This document shows positions 14,888 to 24,384 of a stretch of 64,000 nucleotides of DNA, piece by piece (position 1 is the stretch's first letter; each line of letters opens with the position of its first letter). The notes under the pieces are model-generated. The model did not search any database. It saw nothing but the letters and a program-made list of their open reading frames with translations, and was not told the DNA's origin. A program made the translations under genes and the position numbers. The stretch covers positions 1 through 64,000 of the forward strand of contig NZ_WJIE01000026.1 of assembly GCF_009649845.1 (NCBI RefSeq), written 5' to 3'. This DNA comes from Polyangium spumosum. Its GTDB lineage: Bacteria; Myxococcota_A; Polyangia; Polyangiales; Polyangiaceae.

Positions 14888-16683
14888 TGAGGACGGCTAT
14901 GAGGCTTACCGCATGGCAGATTGCCGTCGCGGCAGCGATCGTCGTAGGTGGCTGCAATCAGATCCTCGGACTTGTTCCCGGGCAGCCCATGCCGGAAGGT
15001 GAGGGAGGCTCAGGAAATGGCGGCACCACGGCAGGGGATGGCGGTGATTTCTTACCGGATGGGGGGCTGCCTGGCTGCGACGCTACGTGTTCCGGCGATT
15101 TGAAGGCGGTCGTTGATTGTTACGGCCAGGTCATGCAGCAATGCACCGCGGACCAGGCGTGTGCCAATGGGAAATGTGTTGATAATGCCTGCCTGGCTGC
15201 CGTTGAGGCGAGGAGTTCGTACGGCTGCGATTACTGGGCGCTGAAGACCGCCCTCCGCCCGCAGGCCGATGGCGCATGCTTTGCTGCATTCGTGGCAAAT
15301 ACCTGGGCGAAGCCGGTGCACCTCCAAGTCTCGAGGAAGGGCTCGACGCTCGATCCGGCGACGTTTGCGTACATCCCAAGCGTCGGAGCCAACGGCGCCG
15401 TCCAGTACAACGCCTATGACGCCATCAAGGGAATCGACGTGGGGCAGGTTGCGATCCTGTTCCTATCGCGAAAGTTGCAAGGCGCCAGTGTCATCGATTG
15501 CCCGAAGCCGGCCGCGCTGAGCGCCGAGACCGGCGTGGTCGACACGGGCATCGGCGACGCTTTCCACATCACGACGGACTATCCGGTCGCGGCCTATCAG
15601 ATCGTTCCTTATGGCGGAGCTCAGACAGCCGTCACGTCGGCCACGCTGCTCCTGCCGACGAGCGCTTGGGACACCAACTATCTCGCGATCAACGCGTACA
15701 AGGCGAGCGACGTCTTCCCCGACGCCTGGCCATCCCTGGCGATCCTCGCCCATGAGGACAACACGAAGGTCACGCTCCTGCCGAACAAGGCGATCGTGGG
15801 CGGCGGCGGCGTCCCCACCTCCGACCTGAACAAGCCCGTCGACTACATGCTGAACGCGGGCCAGTTCCTGCAGATCACGCAGGCGGACGAGCTCACGGGA
15901 AGCCCAATCACGTCGGACAAGCCGATTGCCGTCTTCGGCGCGTCAAAATGCATGAACGTGCCGTCCATGCAGGACGATTGCGATTCGGGCCAGCAGCAGC
16001 TCGCCCCGGTGCGCGCTCTCGGCAACGAATACGTGGCCGTGCGGTACAAGAGCCGGTCGACGACGGAGGAGGAGTCGTCTCGATGGCGCCTCGTCGGCGC
16101 CGTGGACGGGACGACGCTCACCTGGACGCCCATGAAGCCCGCGGGCGCGCCGACGACGATCAACCAGGGCCAGGTTCTCGAGTTCGAGGATCCGGGGCCC
16201 TTCGTGGTGCGCAGCCAGGACGCGCAGCACCCGTTCTACATGGGCGGCTACATGACGGGCGGGGCGCCCTACAATAACATCGGGGATCCGGAGTGGGTGA
16301 ACGTGATCCCGCCCCAGCAGTTTCTGAGACGGTACGTGTTTTTTACCGATCCAACCTACCCAGAAACGAGCCTAGTCGTCATCCGTGTGAAGTCCAAGAC
16401 TACAGGAGAGTTCGCCTCCGTGGAGCTGAAATGTAGAGGCCCACTCCAGAACTGGACATCCATCGGCGATTACGAATACACACGCGTCGATCTCGTGACG
16501 GGCGATTTTCAGGGCGTGATGGCATGCACGAACGGCGTGCAGGAGATGTCGAGTACCCAGCCGTTTGGTGTCACGGTGTGGGGATGGGGGACGACTCCGC
16601 AGACGCTCAATGTCTCATACGCTTATCCGGCGGGGGTTGGGATTCTGCCTATCAACGAGCTGCCACCACCCATAGGCCCATAG
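14887..16683 (+). CDS. IgGFc-binding-domain-like lipoprotein
   Basis: 598 aa; ATG 14887 overlaps the upstream TGA (ATG at 14899 is an alternative). Lipoprotein signal 'AIVVGGCNQ', then a Gly/Glu-rich linker and a Cys-rich segment. Residues ~100-590 match the IgGFc-binding N-terminal type found in bacterial surface proteins ('DYPVAAYQIVPYGG', 'LLLPTSAWDTNYLAINAY', 'ADELTGSPITSDKPIAVFGA'). In bacteria the role of this domain is not established; surface adhesion is plausible. Shares a near-identical leader with the next gene's product. Confidence 0.75.
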   Translation: MRTAMRLTAWQIAVAAAIVVGGCNQILGLVPGQPMPEGEGGSGNGGTTAGDGGDFLPDGGLPGCDATCSGDLKAVVDCYGQVMQQCTADQACANGKCVDNACLAAVEARSSYGCDYWALKTALRPQADGACFAAFVANTWAKPVHLQVSRKGSTLDPATFAYIPSVGANGAVQYNAYDAIKGIDVGQVAILFLSRKLQGASVIDCPKPAALSAETGVVDTGIGDAFHITTDYPVAAYQIVPYGGAQTAVTSATLLLPTSAWDTNYLAINAYKASDVFPDAWPSLAILAHEDNTKVTLLPNKAIVGGGGVPTSDLNKPVDYMLNAGQFLQITQADELTGSPITSDKPIAVFGASKCMNVPSMQDDCDSGQQQLAPVRALGNEYVAVRYKSRSTTEEESSRWRLVGAVDGTTLTWTPMKPAGAPTTINQGQVLEFEDPGPFVVRSQDAQHPFYMGGYMTGGAPYNNIGDPEWVNVIPPQQFLRRYVFFTDPTYPETSLVVIRVKSKTTGEFASVELKCRGPLQNWTSIGDYEYTRVDLVTGDFQGVMACTNGVQEMSSTQPFGVTVWGWGTTPQTLNVSYAYPAGVGILPINELPPPIGP

Positions 16684-16693
16684 GAGGACGACG

Positions 16694-18406
16694 ATGAGGG
16701 CGTACACATCGTGGAGAATCGCCGTTTTGGCAGCCGTTTTGGCGACCGGCTGCAACCAGATTCTCGGGCTCGTCCCGGGGGAGCCGTTGCCGGAGGGGGA
16801 GGGCGGCTCAAACGGTGGCTCGGGTGGACTGGGCGGGTCAGGTGGTGATGGGGGCGCGGGAGGCATGGGCGGCGCGGGAGGCGCGGGAGGTATGGGCGGC
16901 GCGGGCGGCATAGGCGGTGCGGGAGGCACCGGAGGCAGCGGAGGCACAAGCGCGGAATGCAACGTTCCGACAGACTGCCCGGAGACGAGCAACGAGTGCG
17001 TGAGCGCGACGTGTACTGTAGGAATTTGCGGTACGGCGTTCAAACCGACCGGCACAATCTGCGGCGTCAACATGAATCTTGCCTGCGACGGTGCGGGGCA
17101 GTGCACCGGTTGCGTTACTGCGAACGATTGTTCCGGACAGAACGACGAGTGCCAATTGCGCACATGTATTGGGGGGGCTTGCGGAGTCGCCTACGCCGCC
17201 GTGGACGACGGGAATGCATGCACTATGGACGCGTGCGATCCGATGACCGGCGTCTCCCACACGCCCATCAACCCCGACGACGGGAATGCATGCACCGTGG
17301 ACGCGTGTGATCCAAGAACCGGCGTCTCCCACACGCCCGTCAATCCAGACGACGGGAATGCATGCACCGTGGATGCGTGCGATCCGATGACCGGCGTCTC
17401 CCACACGCCCGTTATCAACGACGGCAATCCCTGCACGGCGGACTCATGCGATCCGATGACTGGCGTCTCGAATACACCATTGCCTGCTGGGACTGACTGC
17501 GGCATGGGCAAACAGTGCGATGGCATGGGCCAGTGCACGGGGTGTATCGATGCATTTGATTGTCCTGGCCAGGTGACCGAGTGCAGAGCGCCCACCTGCA
17601 CGAACGGCATCTGCGGCACGATATACGCCCCTGCCGGTACACCCCTAAGCACAGAGTCGTCAGGCGACTGCAAGCGTCACGTCTGCGACGGCATGGGCGC
17701 CGCGATCGTCGAGGACGACGCGATGGACGAGCCGGACGACAACAACTCCTGCACGCTGGACGCGTGCCTCGCGGGCGCGCCCACGCACTTGCCCGTCGCG
17801 CTCGGGACCACGTGCACGGACGGCGGCGGCACTGTTTGCGACGACAATGGCACCTGCGTCGCCTGCAACGTCGACGCCGATTGCATGAACGGTGACGTCT
17901 GCATGGCCAACGCATGCGTGGCCCCCGCGACCTGCATGGACGGCATCATGAACGGCGACGAGACCGGCGTCGATTGCGGCGGCGCGATGTGCCTGAAATG
18001 CAATGGTGACGCTTGCGGCAGCGACGCCGAATGCCAGAGCGGTATCTGCAGCGGCGGCATGTGCGTGGCGAACATCAATGGCTGCACGCCGTCGATGGCG
18101 ACGGACCTCACCGCCATGTCGGCGACGACGGTGACGTTCTCGAGCCTCTCCTACACCCCGAAGTGCATCAAGGTGAAGGCGGGGACGGTCGTGACGTTCT
18201 CCGGCAGCTTCGCGAACCATCCGTTGCAGGGTGGGTACATGGACCTCGCCAACCTGCCCACGCCCGCCGCGAGCGGCCCGTTCGTGCCGGTGACGGACGC
18301 GGGCACCTCGAAGGGCTTCACGCTGTCGACGCAGGGCACGTATCCCTTCTACTGCGTGCCGCACGCTTCGCTCGGCATGAACGGCGCGGTGTTCGTCGTG
18401 CCATAA
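16694..18406 (+). CDS. Cys-rich repeat lipoprotein with C-terminal cupredoxin domain
   Basis: 570 aa; ATG 16694 is 10 bp after a stop that overlaps TAGGAGG. Lipobox 'LATGCNQ', a Gly-rich spacer (GGxGG repeats, residues ~38-90), then many disulphide-type modules including four near-identical 22-24-aa units ('DDGNACTVDACDP'). The last ~90 residues are a plastocyanin-like cupredoxin: 'CIKVKAGTVVTFSG', 'NHPL', 'YPFYCVPHASLGM' give the type 1 copper ligands His, Cys, His, Met. So the protein probably presents a surface electron-transfer or copper-binding domain on a disulphide-rigid stalk. The leader 'CNQILGLVPG' matches the preceding lipoprotein. Confidence 0.8.
   Translation: MRAYTSWRIAVLAAVLATGCNQILGLVPGEPLPEGEGGSNGGSGGLGGSGGDGGAGGMGGAGGAGGMGGAGGIGGAGGTGGSGGTSAECNVPTDCPETSNECVSATCTVGICGTAFKPTGTICGVNMNLACDGAGQCTGCVTANDCSGQNDECQLRTCIGGACGVAYAAVDDGNACTMDACDPMTGVSHTPINPDDGNACTVDACDPRTGVSHTPVNPDDGNACTVDACDPMTGVSHTPVINDGNPCTADSCDPMTGVSNTPLPAGTDCGMGKQCDGMGQCTGCIDAFDCPGQVTECRAPTCTNGICGTIYAPAGTPLSTESSGDCKRHVCDGMGAAIVEDDAMDEPDDNNSCTLDACLAGAPTHLPVALGTTCTDGGGTVCDDNGTCVACNVDADCMNGDVCMANACVAPATCMDGIMNGDETGVDCGGAMCLKCNGDACGSDAECQSGICSGGMCVANINGCTPSMATDLTAMSATTVTFSSLSYTPKCIKVKAGTVVTFSGSFANHPLQGGYMDLANLPTPAASGPFVPVTDAGTSKGFTLSTQGTYPFYCVPHASLGMNGAVFVVP
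17204..17482 (+). repeat. four tandem coding repeats (72, 72, 69 and 66 bp)
   Basis: Units begin at 17204, 17276, 17348 and 17417, each encoding 'DGN-CT-D-CDP-TGVS-TP'. The first three are nearly identical, which indicates recent in-frame expansion; the fourth has drifted. Confidence 0.85.
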
Positions 18407-18412
18407 GCCGAC

Positions 18413-18715
18413 TCACGCCTCCACCCTCACCAACCGCCCAAAAATCGCATTCTGCCCCACCCACCCATTGATATGCCCCCGATTGTTCCCGATCTGAAAC
18501 CGCCCATCCTGCACGCTCTTGACGAAATGTAGATACTCGGTCCCGCGGACCTTGCACAGGACGATGTCGCCGGGGCGGATGTCGCGTGGGTCGACGGGCT
18601 CCACGGTGCAGAGCTGGCCGGACTCGATCCGCGGAGACATGGAGTTGCCCCGCGGGCGGAAGGAAACGACCTGCCCGGCGCGAAGCTTGGTGATGTATCC
18701 GGTGGCCCAGCCCAT
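18413..18715 (-). CDS. S24/S26-like serine peptidase or signal-peptidase-type protein
   Basis: 100 aa from ATG 18715. 'VSFRPRGNSMSPRIESGQ' holds the catalytic-type Ser (GNSM) of the LexA/UmuD/signal-peptidase fold; 'RPGDIVLCKVRG' and 'LHFVKSVQDGRFQIGNN' contain the expected Lys region and the family's C-terminal 'IGNNRG' motif. No DNA-binding domain or TM. It begins 11 bp after the hsdS stop and is probably the last gene of the hsdRMS operon; a minimal S24 protein here may process a regulator or be a stand-alone peptidase. Confidence 0.7.
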   Translation of the reverse strand: MGWATGYITKLRAGQVVSFRPRGNSMSPRIESGQLCTVEPVDPRDIRPGDIVLCKVRGTEYLHFVKSVQDGRFQIGNNRGHINGWVGQNAIFGRLVRVEA

Positions 18716-18726
18716 GGCGCGCGTAT

Positions 18727-20433
18727 TCAGGCAAGGAGCTCGGCGACGAGGGCGTCGGCGAGCTTGCGGGCGCCTTCCTCGGCGCGGCGGAGTTTTTCTT
18801 CCAGGGTGTCGCAGAGGGACATGAGGTGGTCGACTTTGGCGACGATGCGCTTTTGTTCGGCGAGGGGCGGCAACGGAATAGGAAATCTTGCAACCTCCTC
18901 CGAATCGAGACGGCACGTCCCGTGGGAAGACCGCTCAACCCGTAGCAGCATCCGCTTTCGACTAGCCTGACAGGCACGAAGCAGATACTCTGCAACTGCG
19001 GGAGCTGCCAAAACAAGCGCCTTCATGTCCTGATTAATCGTGACGCTCCGTGTCGTGAGAGCAACAGGAAAAGAGTGCGCCAGGATCATTCCACGAACAA
19101 CGAAGAGCAGAGCACCACTCGGAATTAACTTCACCGAGGAATGCTCAATCGCCTCCTGGGAGATGTGATCCTCAGCATCTTCTATGTAAGGTCTCTTCAT
19201 ATCCTTCGGGCTAACCCACGGGATCGGCCCCGCCCAGAACGAGGGCGTCGATTTCGAAGGGGTGCCCCCTCCCATGAAACCTCCACACATACCGAGACGT
19301 ACCCACCGCCACGACTCAGGTAACGAGTATGGCTGCTCGGATTCTTTGACTGGAGGAAGAGCGGTAGGATTTGCCCCTGCCATCTTGCCAGCAAGGACCG
19401 AAGCCGGCTCGTCGCCCACGGCTTGGGGCACGAGTTGGCCCCTAACCGCAAGCTCCAGAACCAATTCCCGCAGCATCTTGACGGTCCCCGGCACGTCCGT
19501 CAATAGTGCGAAATTGGCTACCACCCGCCGCCAGCTTGCGACCACGTCTTCCGGCCCCTCGGCACTCGTGAGCGCATCGAGCGCCGCCTTGTTCAGCCGG
19601 GCCGCCGTCTCCCGCTGCTTCGCCTGGCGGGCATCCAGGTCGTCGCATCGTCGCAAGAAGTGCTCCACGACGGCAATGATATTTTCCTGTTCCTCGACGG
19701 GTGGCAGGAGAATATGAAACGCCTTCACCTCAGGAAAGTAAATCGTCTGATGCACCGCTCCCTTCGAGAACCGGCGGAGGGATTCGTGCTCGCACACAAA
19801 CAGATACATCAGAAACTTTGGCAGCAAGGCGTCGGAGCAAACCCAGTTAACAAAATCCTGACTGGTCGCCATCGATCGACCCATGATGGTGACGTAACCC
19901 ACTGAGGCGGTCCGAGATAGGCACACCGTGCCCTTCGGCAGAAGCCTCGCGGATGAATTCTCGATCCCCAGTTCGGAGACGGTTTGTTCCGTATCGAAAA
20001 TTTCTTTGCCGTTGTGCTTCCGCGCGTCCCGGATTCCAATCCAGGGCACGCCACCATCCCAGTATTCAGGATGGTTACGGCTCGGCGTATGTCCTGATTC
20101 CAGTGTTGCGACACTCGTTAACGGAACGCACTGCCAACCATCGGGCGTCTTCATCTCCGCGGGGCCAACGGATAGTGCCGAAACCCCGGGGATTATCTCG
20201 CTTGTTGCAGCGCGACCACGTGTTGCTTCCTCACTGACGCGCGGGATCGCACTTCGCCCACCCGTACGCGACGTTAACCGGCCTTGAAATGCGAGATGTA
20301 GAACGACCCTTCGTAACTGCGCCACGCTTCCTGGCGCATCGGCGAGTGTATCGAGATTCGATAGCAGCCTCTCCGCCTCCGGCGTCAACTCCCGCCGCTC
20401 GAAAAGCCCAAGCTGCTTCCTCTTCCCCTTCAT
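18727..20433 (-). CDS. hsdS: type I restriction-modification specificity subunit HsdS
   Basis: 568 aa with the classic duplicated plan: target-recognition domain 1 ('PDGWQCVPLTSVATLESG', 'YWDGGVPWIGIRDA'), a conserved helical spacer ('LLPPVEEQENIIAVVEHFLR'), target-recognition domain 2 ('PESWRWVRLGMCGGFMGGG', 'WAGPIPWVSPKDM') and a second spacer helix ('LPPLAEQKRIVAKVDHL'). Each TRD reads one half of a bipartite DNA target. ATG 20433 overlaps the hsdM stop by 4 bp (ATGA), so translation is coupled. G+C is visibly lower in the TRDs than in hsdM/hsdR, as usual for exchangeable specificity domains. Confidence 0.93.
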   Translation of the reverse strand: MKGKRKQLGLFERRELTPEAERLLSNLDTLADAPGSVAQLRRVVLHLAFQGRLTSRTGGRSAIPRVSEEATRGRAATSEIIPGVSALSVGPAEMKTPDGWQCVPLTSVATLESGHTPSRNHPEYWDGGVPWIGIRDARKHNGKEIFDTEQTVSELGIENSSARLLPKGTVCLSRTASVGYVTIMGRSMATSQDFVNWVCSDALLPKFLMYLFVCEHESLRRFSKGAVHQTIYFPEVKAFHILLPPVEEQENIIAVVEHFLRRCDDLDARQAKQRETAARLNKAALDALTSAEGPEDVVASWRRVVANFALLTDVPGTVKMLRELVLELAVRGQLVPQAVGDEPASVLAGKMAGANPTALPPVKESEQPYSLPESWRWVRLGMCGGFMGGGTPSKSTPSFWAGPIPWVSPKDMKRPYIEDAEDHISQEAIEHSSVKLIPSGALLFVVRGMILAHSFPVALTTRSVTINQDMKALVLAAPAVAEYLLRACQASRKRMLLRVERSSHGTCRLDSEEVARFPIPLPPLAEQKRIVAKVDHLMSLCDTLEEKLRRAEEGARKLADALVAELLA

Positions 20434-21872
20434 CGCGCCGCCCCTTCCAGCGCCGCCCGCAGCTCATCCCTGAGCCGATCCCGCACCTCCGCCACCTCCG
20501 CAGAGATCGCCCGATACTCCCGGAGCAACTCCTCCGCATCCCCCGGCCCATCCTCCACGGCTCGCGGATTCTTGATATCGAGGTTGTACCCCCGCTGCTT
20601 GATCTCCTCGATCGAAACCTTCCAGGCCTGATCCGTCTCCTTGCGCTTGCTCCACCACTTGCGCTCGGGCTCGAACTCCTCGATCCGCATCGGCTTGGTC
20701 TTCGAGTAACTCTTGTACCCCGGCGGATACGGATGCTCGTAGTACCAGACCTCCGTGGTCGGCTTCCCTTTCGTGAAGAACAGAAGGTTCGTCTTGATCC
20801 CCGTGTACGGAGCGAAAACCCCCTTCGGCAGCCGGACAATCGTGTGCAGATCACACTCCGTGAGCAGCCGCTCCTTGAGCCGCGTCTTCACGCCCTCGCC
20901 GAACAACGTCCCATCCGGCAGAACCAGCGCAGCCCGCCCACCATCCCGCAAGAGCACGGTCAGCAAATACAGAAACAGGTCCGCCGTCTCCCGCGTCCGA
21001 AACGCCCCCGGGAACGAATTCTCGATCCCATCCTCCTCGATCCCCCCGAACGGAGGGTTCGTCACGATGACATCGACCTTGTCCTTCTTCCCGTAATCGG
21101 CCACCGAGCGCCTCAGCGCATTGTCCCTGCGGATCTGCGTCGGCGCATCGATCTCGTGCAGCACCATGTTCGTCATGCAAAGCAGGTGCGGCAGCGGCTT
21201 CTTCTCGATCCCGCGGATCGAAGCCTGGATCGTCTGCTCGTCGGCTTCCGTCTTCTTGTACTTCTCCCGCAGATGCTCGATCGCACAGGCCAGAAACCCG
21301 CCCGTCCCGCACGCCGGATCGAGCACCGTCTCTCCGAGCTTCGGATCGACCCGCTCCACCATGAACGCCGTCACCGCGCGCGGCGTGTAATACTCGCCCG
21401 CATTGCCCGCTCCGCGCAGATCACTCAGGACCTGCTCGTAGATCCCCCCGATCTCGTGCCGATCCGCCGAACGATTGAAGTCGATATCATTGAGCTTGTT
21501 CACCACCTGCCGCAGCAGATGCCCACTCTTCATGTAATTGTAGGCATCCTCGAACACGCTGCGAATCACGGTCGACAGTGGATCCGCGCCGGGAAGCCCC
21601 TTCAGCCCGGGGAAAAGCTCGTTGTTGACGAACTTGAGCAGCTCGTCCCCCGTGATCCCCTCCGGATCCGCGGCCCAGGCCCCCCAGCGCAGCTCGTCCG
21701 GGATCGGCGAGCGGTACCGCTTCCGCGCCGTCTCCTTCTCGATCTCGCGATCGTCGAGAATCTTGAGGAAAAGCATCCAGACGAGCTGGCCGATGCGCTG
21801 GGCGTCGCCGTCGACGCCCGTGTCCTTGCGCATGATGTCCTGGATCGTCTTGATCGTCGTACCGATGGCCAT
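20430..21872 (-). CDS. hsdM: type I restriction-modification methyltransferase HsdM (N6-adenine)
   Basis: 480 aa. N-terminal HsdM helical domain ('LVWMLFLKILDDREIEKE'), SAM-binding motif I 'LDPACGTGGFLACAIEHL' about residue 185, and catalytic motif IV 'NPPFGG' about residue 275. Methylates adenine in the HsdS-defined target to protect self DNA and forms the core of the restriction complex. Length is normal. Lies 36 bp downstream of hsdR and overlaps hsdS by 4 bp. Confidence 0.95.
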   Translation of the reverse strand: MAIGTTIKTIQDIMRKDTGVDGDAQRIGQLVWMLFLKILDDREIEKETARKRYRSPIPDELRWGAWAADPEGITGDELLKFVNNELFPGLKGLPGADPLSTVIRSVFEDAYNYMKSGHLLRQVVNKLNDIDFNRSADRHEIGGIYEQVLSDLRGAGNAGEYYTPRAVTAFMVERVDPKLGETVLDPACGTGGFLACAIEHLREKYKKTEADEQTIQASIRGIEKKPLPHLLCMTNMVLHEIDAPTQIRRDNALRRSVADYGKKDKVDVIVTNPPFGGIEEDGIENSFPGAFRTRETADLFLYLLTVLLRDGGRAALVLPDGTLFGEGVKTRLKERLLTECDLHTIVRLPKGVFAPYTGIKTNLLFFTKGKPTTEVWYYEHPYPPGYKSYSKTKPMRIEEFEPERKWWSKRKETDQAWKVSIEEIKQRGYNLDIKNPRAVEDGPGDAEELLREYRAISAEVAEVRDRLRDELRAALEGAAR

Positions 21873-21908
21873 GGCGGGTTATTCGCTACCCCCTTGGCGC
21901 GGCCCTCG

Positions 21909-24251
21909 TCAAGCGTCGTCGTAGAGCGCGCCTTCGAGCGCGGCGACCGCCTTCTCGAACTTCCCCCGATCGCCGAAGGCGCGCACGAGCTCCACGAGGG
22001 TGCCCATCTTGTCGAAGGGCCGCAGTTTGAGCTGCTCGGCGTCGTCGAGCGCCTCGAGCCCCTCGTCGACGAACTTCGCGACGAGCCCTTCGAGCACCTT
22101 GCGCGCCAGCCCCTTGTGCCGGGCGAGGACCTGCTCCACACCGTCGTTCTTGGCCCGCTCCCGACGCGGAACGAGCGGCGCCCCGAACCCGGCGTGCGCG
22201 AGGAGATCGTAGGTGGCGTACCCCTCGCCGTACTTGACGGCGAGATCACCCGTCGCGACGCCCTGCCGTTCGAGCTCCCCGAGCAACTCGCCCCGCTTCT
22301 CCACGGCGAGCCAGAGCCGCCGAAGATCCTTGCGTGATTTGCAGACCTCCAGCAGCACCACGCGCGCATGCGCCTCGACGGGCACCTCGATGCGCTTGCC
22401 GGCGGCATCGTACCGGTGCACGTCTTCGCGGATGACGGACACCTCCTCGTCGTCGATGTAATACTTCGTCCGACGGGTCCCGCGCCGTGCAGCCGAGGGC
22501 GAAGGCGGCGGCTCGTCGATATCGTCGTCCTCGGGCGGGGCGATCGGATCCCCTTCTTTGGGCTCGTAAATCTGCTCGGGCGGACCGTCGAACTTCTCGT
22601 CCGCGAAATGCCGCGTGACCCCACGGAAGTCCATGATCGTGAACCAGAACTTGCCGTAATCCTCGCGCAGCCGCGTCCCGCGGCCGATGATCTGCTTGAA
22701 CTCGGTCATCGAGCCGATCTCCTGGTCGATGACAATGAGCTTGCAGGTCTGCGCGTCGACGCCCGTGGTGAGGAGCTTCGACGTCGTCGCAATCACCGGA
22801 TAACGAGAGGCCGGCAGGATGAAATCATCGAGCTCGTGCTTGCCCACCGCGTCGTCGCCCGTGATCTTTCGGACGTAGCGCGGGTGGTCGACAACGAGAT
22901 CGGCGTTCTCCTGGACGAGCGCGGACCGCATCCGATCGGCGTGCTCGATGTCCTCGCAGAAAACGATGGTCTTCGCGAACCGGTCCCCCGTCTGCTTCAG
23001 ATACTCGGTGACCTTCTGGGCGACGAGCGGGGTGCGTTTTTCGAGCACCACGGTACGATCGAAATCCTTGCGCTGGTAGGTCCGATCCGGGACGAGCTGC
23101 CCGTACTTGTCGAACTTCCCCTTGCCGGGGCTGTACCCGTCCACGTCCTTGTCGAACTCGACCCGGATCACCTTGTACGGCGCGAGGAACCCATCCGCGA
23201 TGCCCTCGCGGAGCGAGTACGTGAAGATCGGCTCGCCGAAGTAATCGATATTGGAGACGGTCTCCGTCTCCTTGGGCGTCGCCGTGAGCCCGATCTGCGT
23301 CGCCGACTTGAAGTATTCGAGGATCTCCCGCCAGGCCGAGTCCTCCGCGGCGCTGCCCCGGTGGCACTCGTCGACGATCACGAGGTCGAAAAAACCGGGC
23401 GTGAACTGCTTGTAGATGTTCTTCGCCTCCTCCGAGCCCGAGACCCCCTGGTAGAGGGCCATGTAGATCTCGAAGGACTTGTCGACCATGCGATGCTTGA
23501 TCTTGGTGAGCGCCTTGCCGAGCGGCTGGAAATCGTTGTTGCGGGCCTGGTCGATGAGGACGTTGCGATCGGCGAGGAAGAGGACGCGCTTCTTGACCCC
23601 TGCTTTCCAGAGCCGCCAGATGATCTGGAACGCGGTGAACGTCTTCCCCGTCCCGGTGGCCATGACGAGCAGCACCCGCGACTGCCCCTTGGCGATGGCC
23701 TCGACCGTGAGATTGACGGCCTTGATCTGGTAATATCGCGGCGTCTTGTCCTCGGTCCCGGGATACCAATCCTGCGCGGCGACGGCCTCCTCGGCGGGCC
23801 CGATCTTCCGGAAGGCGCAGTAGCGACGCCAGAGCTCGTCGGGGGTAGGGAAGCGGTCGATGGGGAGCTCGCGCTCGATCTTCTTCGAGGTGCCGGAGAG
23901 GTCGTGCTCGAGGAACGCGTCCCCGTTGGTGCTGTAGGCGAGGGGGATGCCGAGGAGCTCGGCGTACGCGAGCGCCTGCTGCATGCCGGCGCCGACGGCG
24001 TGGTTGTTGTCCTTGACCTCGATGACGGCGACGGGGAGGTTCGGCTTGTAGAAGAGGACGATGTCCGCGCGCTTGCCGGTGTTGGGGATCCGGTGCTGGC
24101 CGGCGCGGGGCTTCGTGGTGACGCGGTCGGCGGTGAGGGTGAACTCCTCGCGGATCTGAAGGGAGAGGTCCCAGCCGGAGGAAGGACGCGTCAGCGCGGG
24201 GAGGACGAACTTCGTCGTGATGTCGCGTTCGCTGAGGGCCTTTTTGTTCAT
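21909..24251 (-). CDS. hsdR: type I restriction endonuclease subunit HsdR
   Basis: 780 aa from ATG 24251; longer in-frame starts up to 24593 add a low-complexity, unconserved N-terminus. The HSDR_N nuclease core has D63 ('KRADIVLFYKP') and E78-x-K80 ('VAVIEVKDNN'). SF2 motor: Walker A 'ATGTGKT' near 198-204, 'DECH' at 294-297, 'LTATPKE', and motif VI 'IIGRGTRLREDYG'. A C-terminal helical domain joins HsdM/S. Shorter than the ~1000-aa EcoKI-type subunits, in line with the EcoEI/EcoAI-like branch. All catalytic residues are present, so the system looks intact. Confidence 0.93.
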   Translation of the reverse strand: MNKKALSERDITTKFVLPALTRPSSGWDLSLQIREEFTLTADRVTTKPRAGQHRIPNTGKRADIVLFYKPNLPVAVIEVKDNNHAVGAGMQQALAYAELLGIPLAYSTNGDAFLEHDLSGTSKKIERELPIDRFPTPDELWRRYCAFRKIGPAEEAVAAQDWYPGTEDKTPRYYQIKAVNLTVEAIAKGQSRVLLVMATGTGKTFTAFQIIWRLWKAGVKKRVLFLADRNVLIDQARNNDFQPLGKALTKIKHRMVDKSFEIYMALYQGVSGSEEAKNIYKQFTPGFFDLVIVDECHRGSAAEDSAWREILEYFKSATQIGLTATPKETETVSNIDYFGEPIFTYSLREGIADGFLAPYKVIRVEFDKDVDGYSPGKGKFDKYGQLVPDRTYQRKDFDRTVVLEKRTPLVAQKVTEYLKQTGDRFAKTIVFCEDIEHADRMRSALVQENADLVVDHPRYVRKITGDDAVGKHELDDFILPASRYPVIATTSKLLTTGVDAQTCKLIVIDQEIGSMTEFKQIIGRGTRLREDYGKFWFTIMDFRGVTRHFADEKFDGPPEQIYEPKEGDPIAPPEDDDIDEPPPSPSAARRGTRRTKYYIDDEEVSVIREDVHRYDAAGKRIEVPVEAHARVVLLEVCKSRKDLRRLWLAVEKRGELLGELERQGVATGDLAVKYGEGYATYDLLAHAGFGAPLVPRRERAKNDGVEQVLARHKGLARKVLEGLVAKFVDEGLEALDDAEQLKLRPFDKMGTLVELVRAFGDRGKFEKAVAALEGALYDDA

Positions 24252-24384
24252 GGCGACGCTCGGGGGGGCCGTCAGGTTACCAGGAGGTGGAGAGGAAGGT
24301 GAAGGGGTGATCGGTGACCCCGACGAAGGCGCGCGACCCCACCCCTGGCACGGGTGTAAGTCGTGACTACAACCTTGACGGCGG

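Noticed and set aside
17204-17482. CRISPR-like spaced repeats
   Set aside because: Units are contiguous, multiples of three and coding; no spacers. No CRISPR array or cas gene was seen anywhere in the window.
20289-24302. Two long plus-strand open frames (over 640 codons each) opposite hsdM and hsdR
   Set aside because: They are antisense shadows of real genes with complete catalytic motifs; composition is Arg/Leu/Asp/His-rich with no fold-like pattern, a usual artefact of high-G+C DNA.
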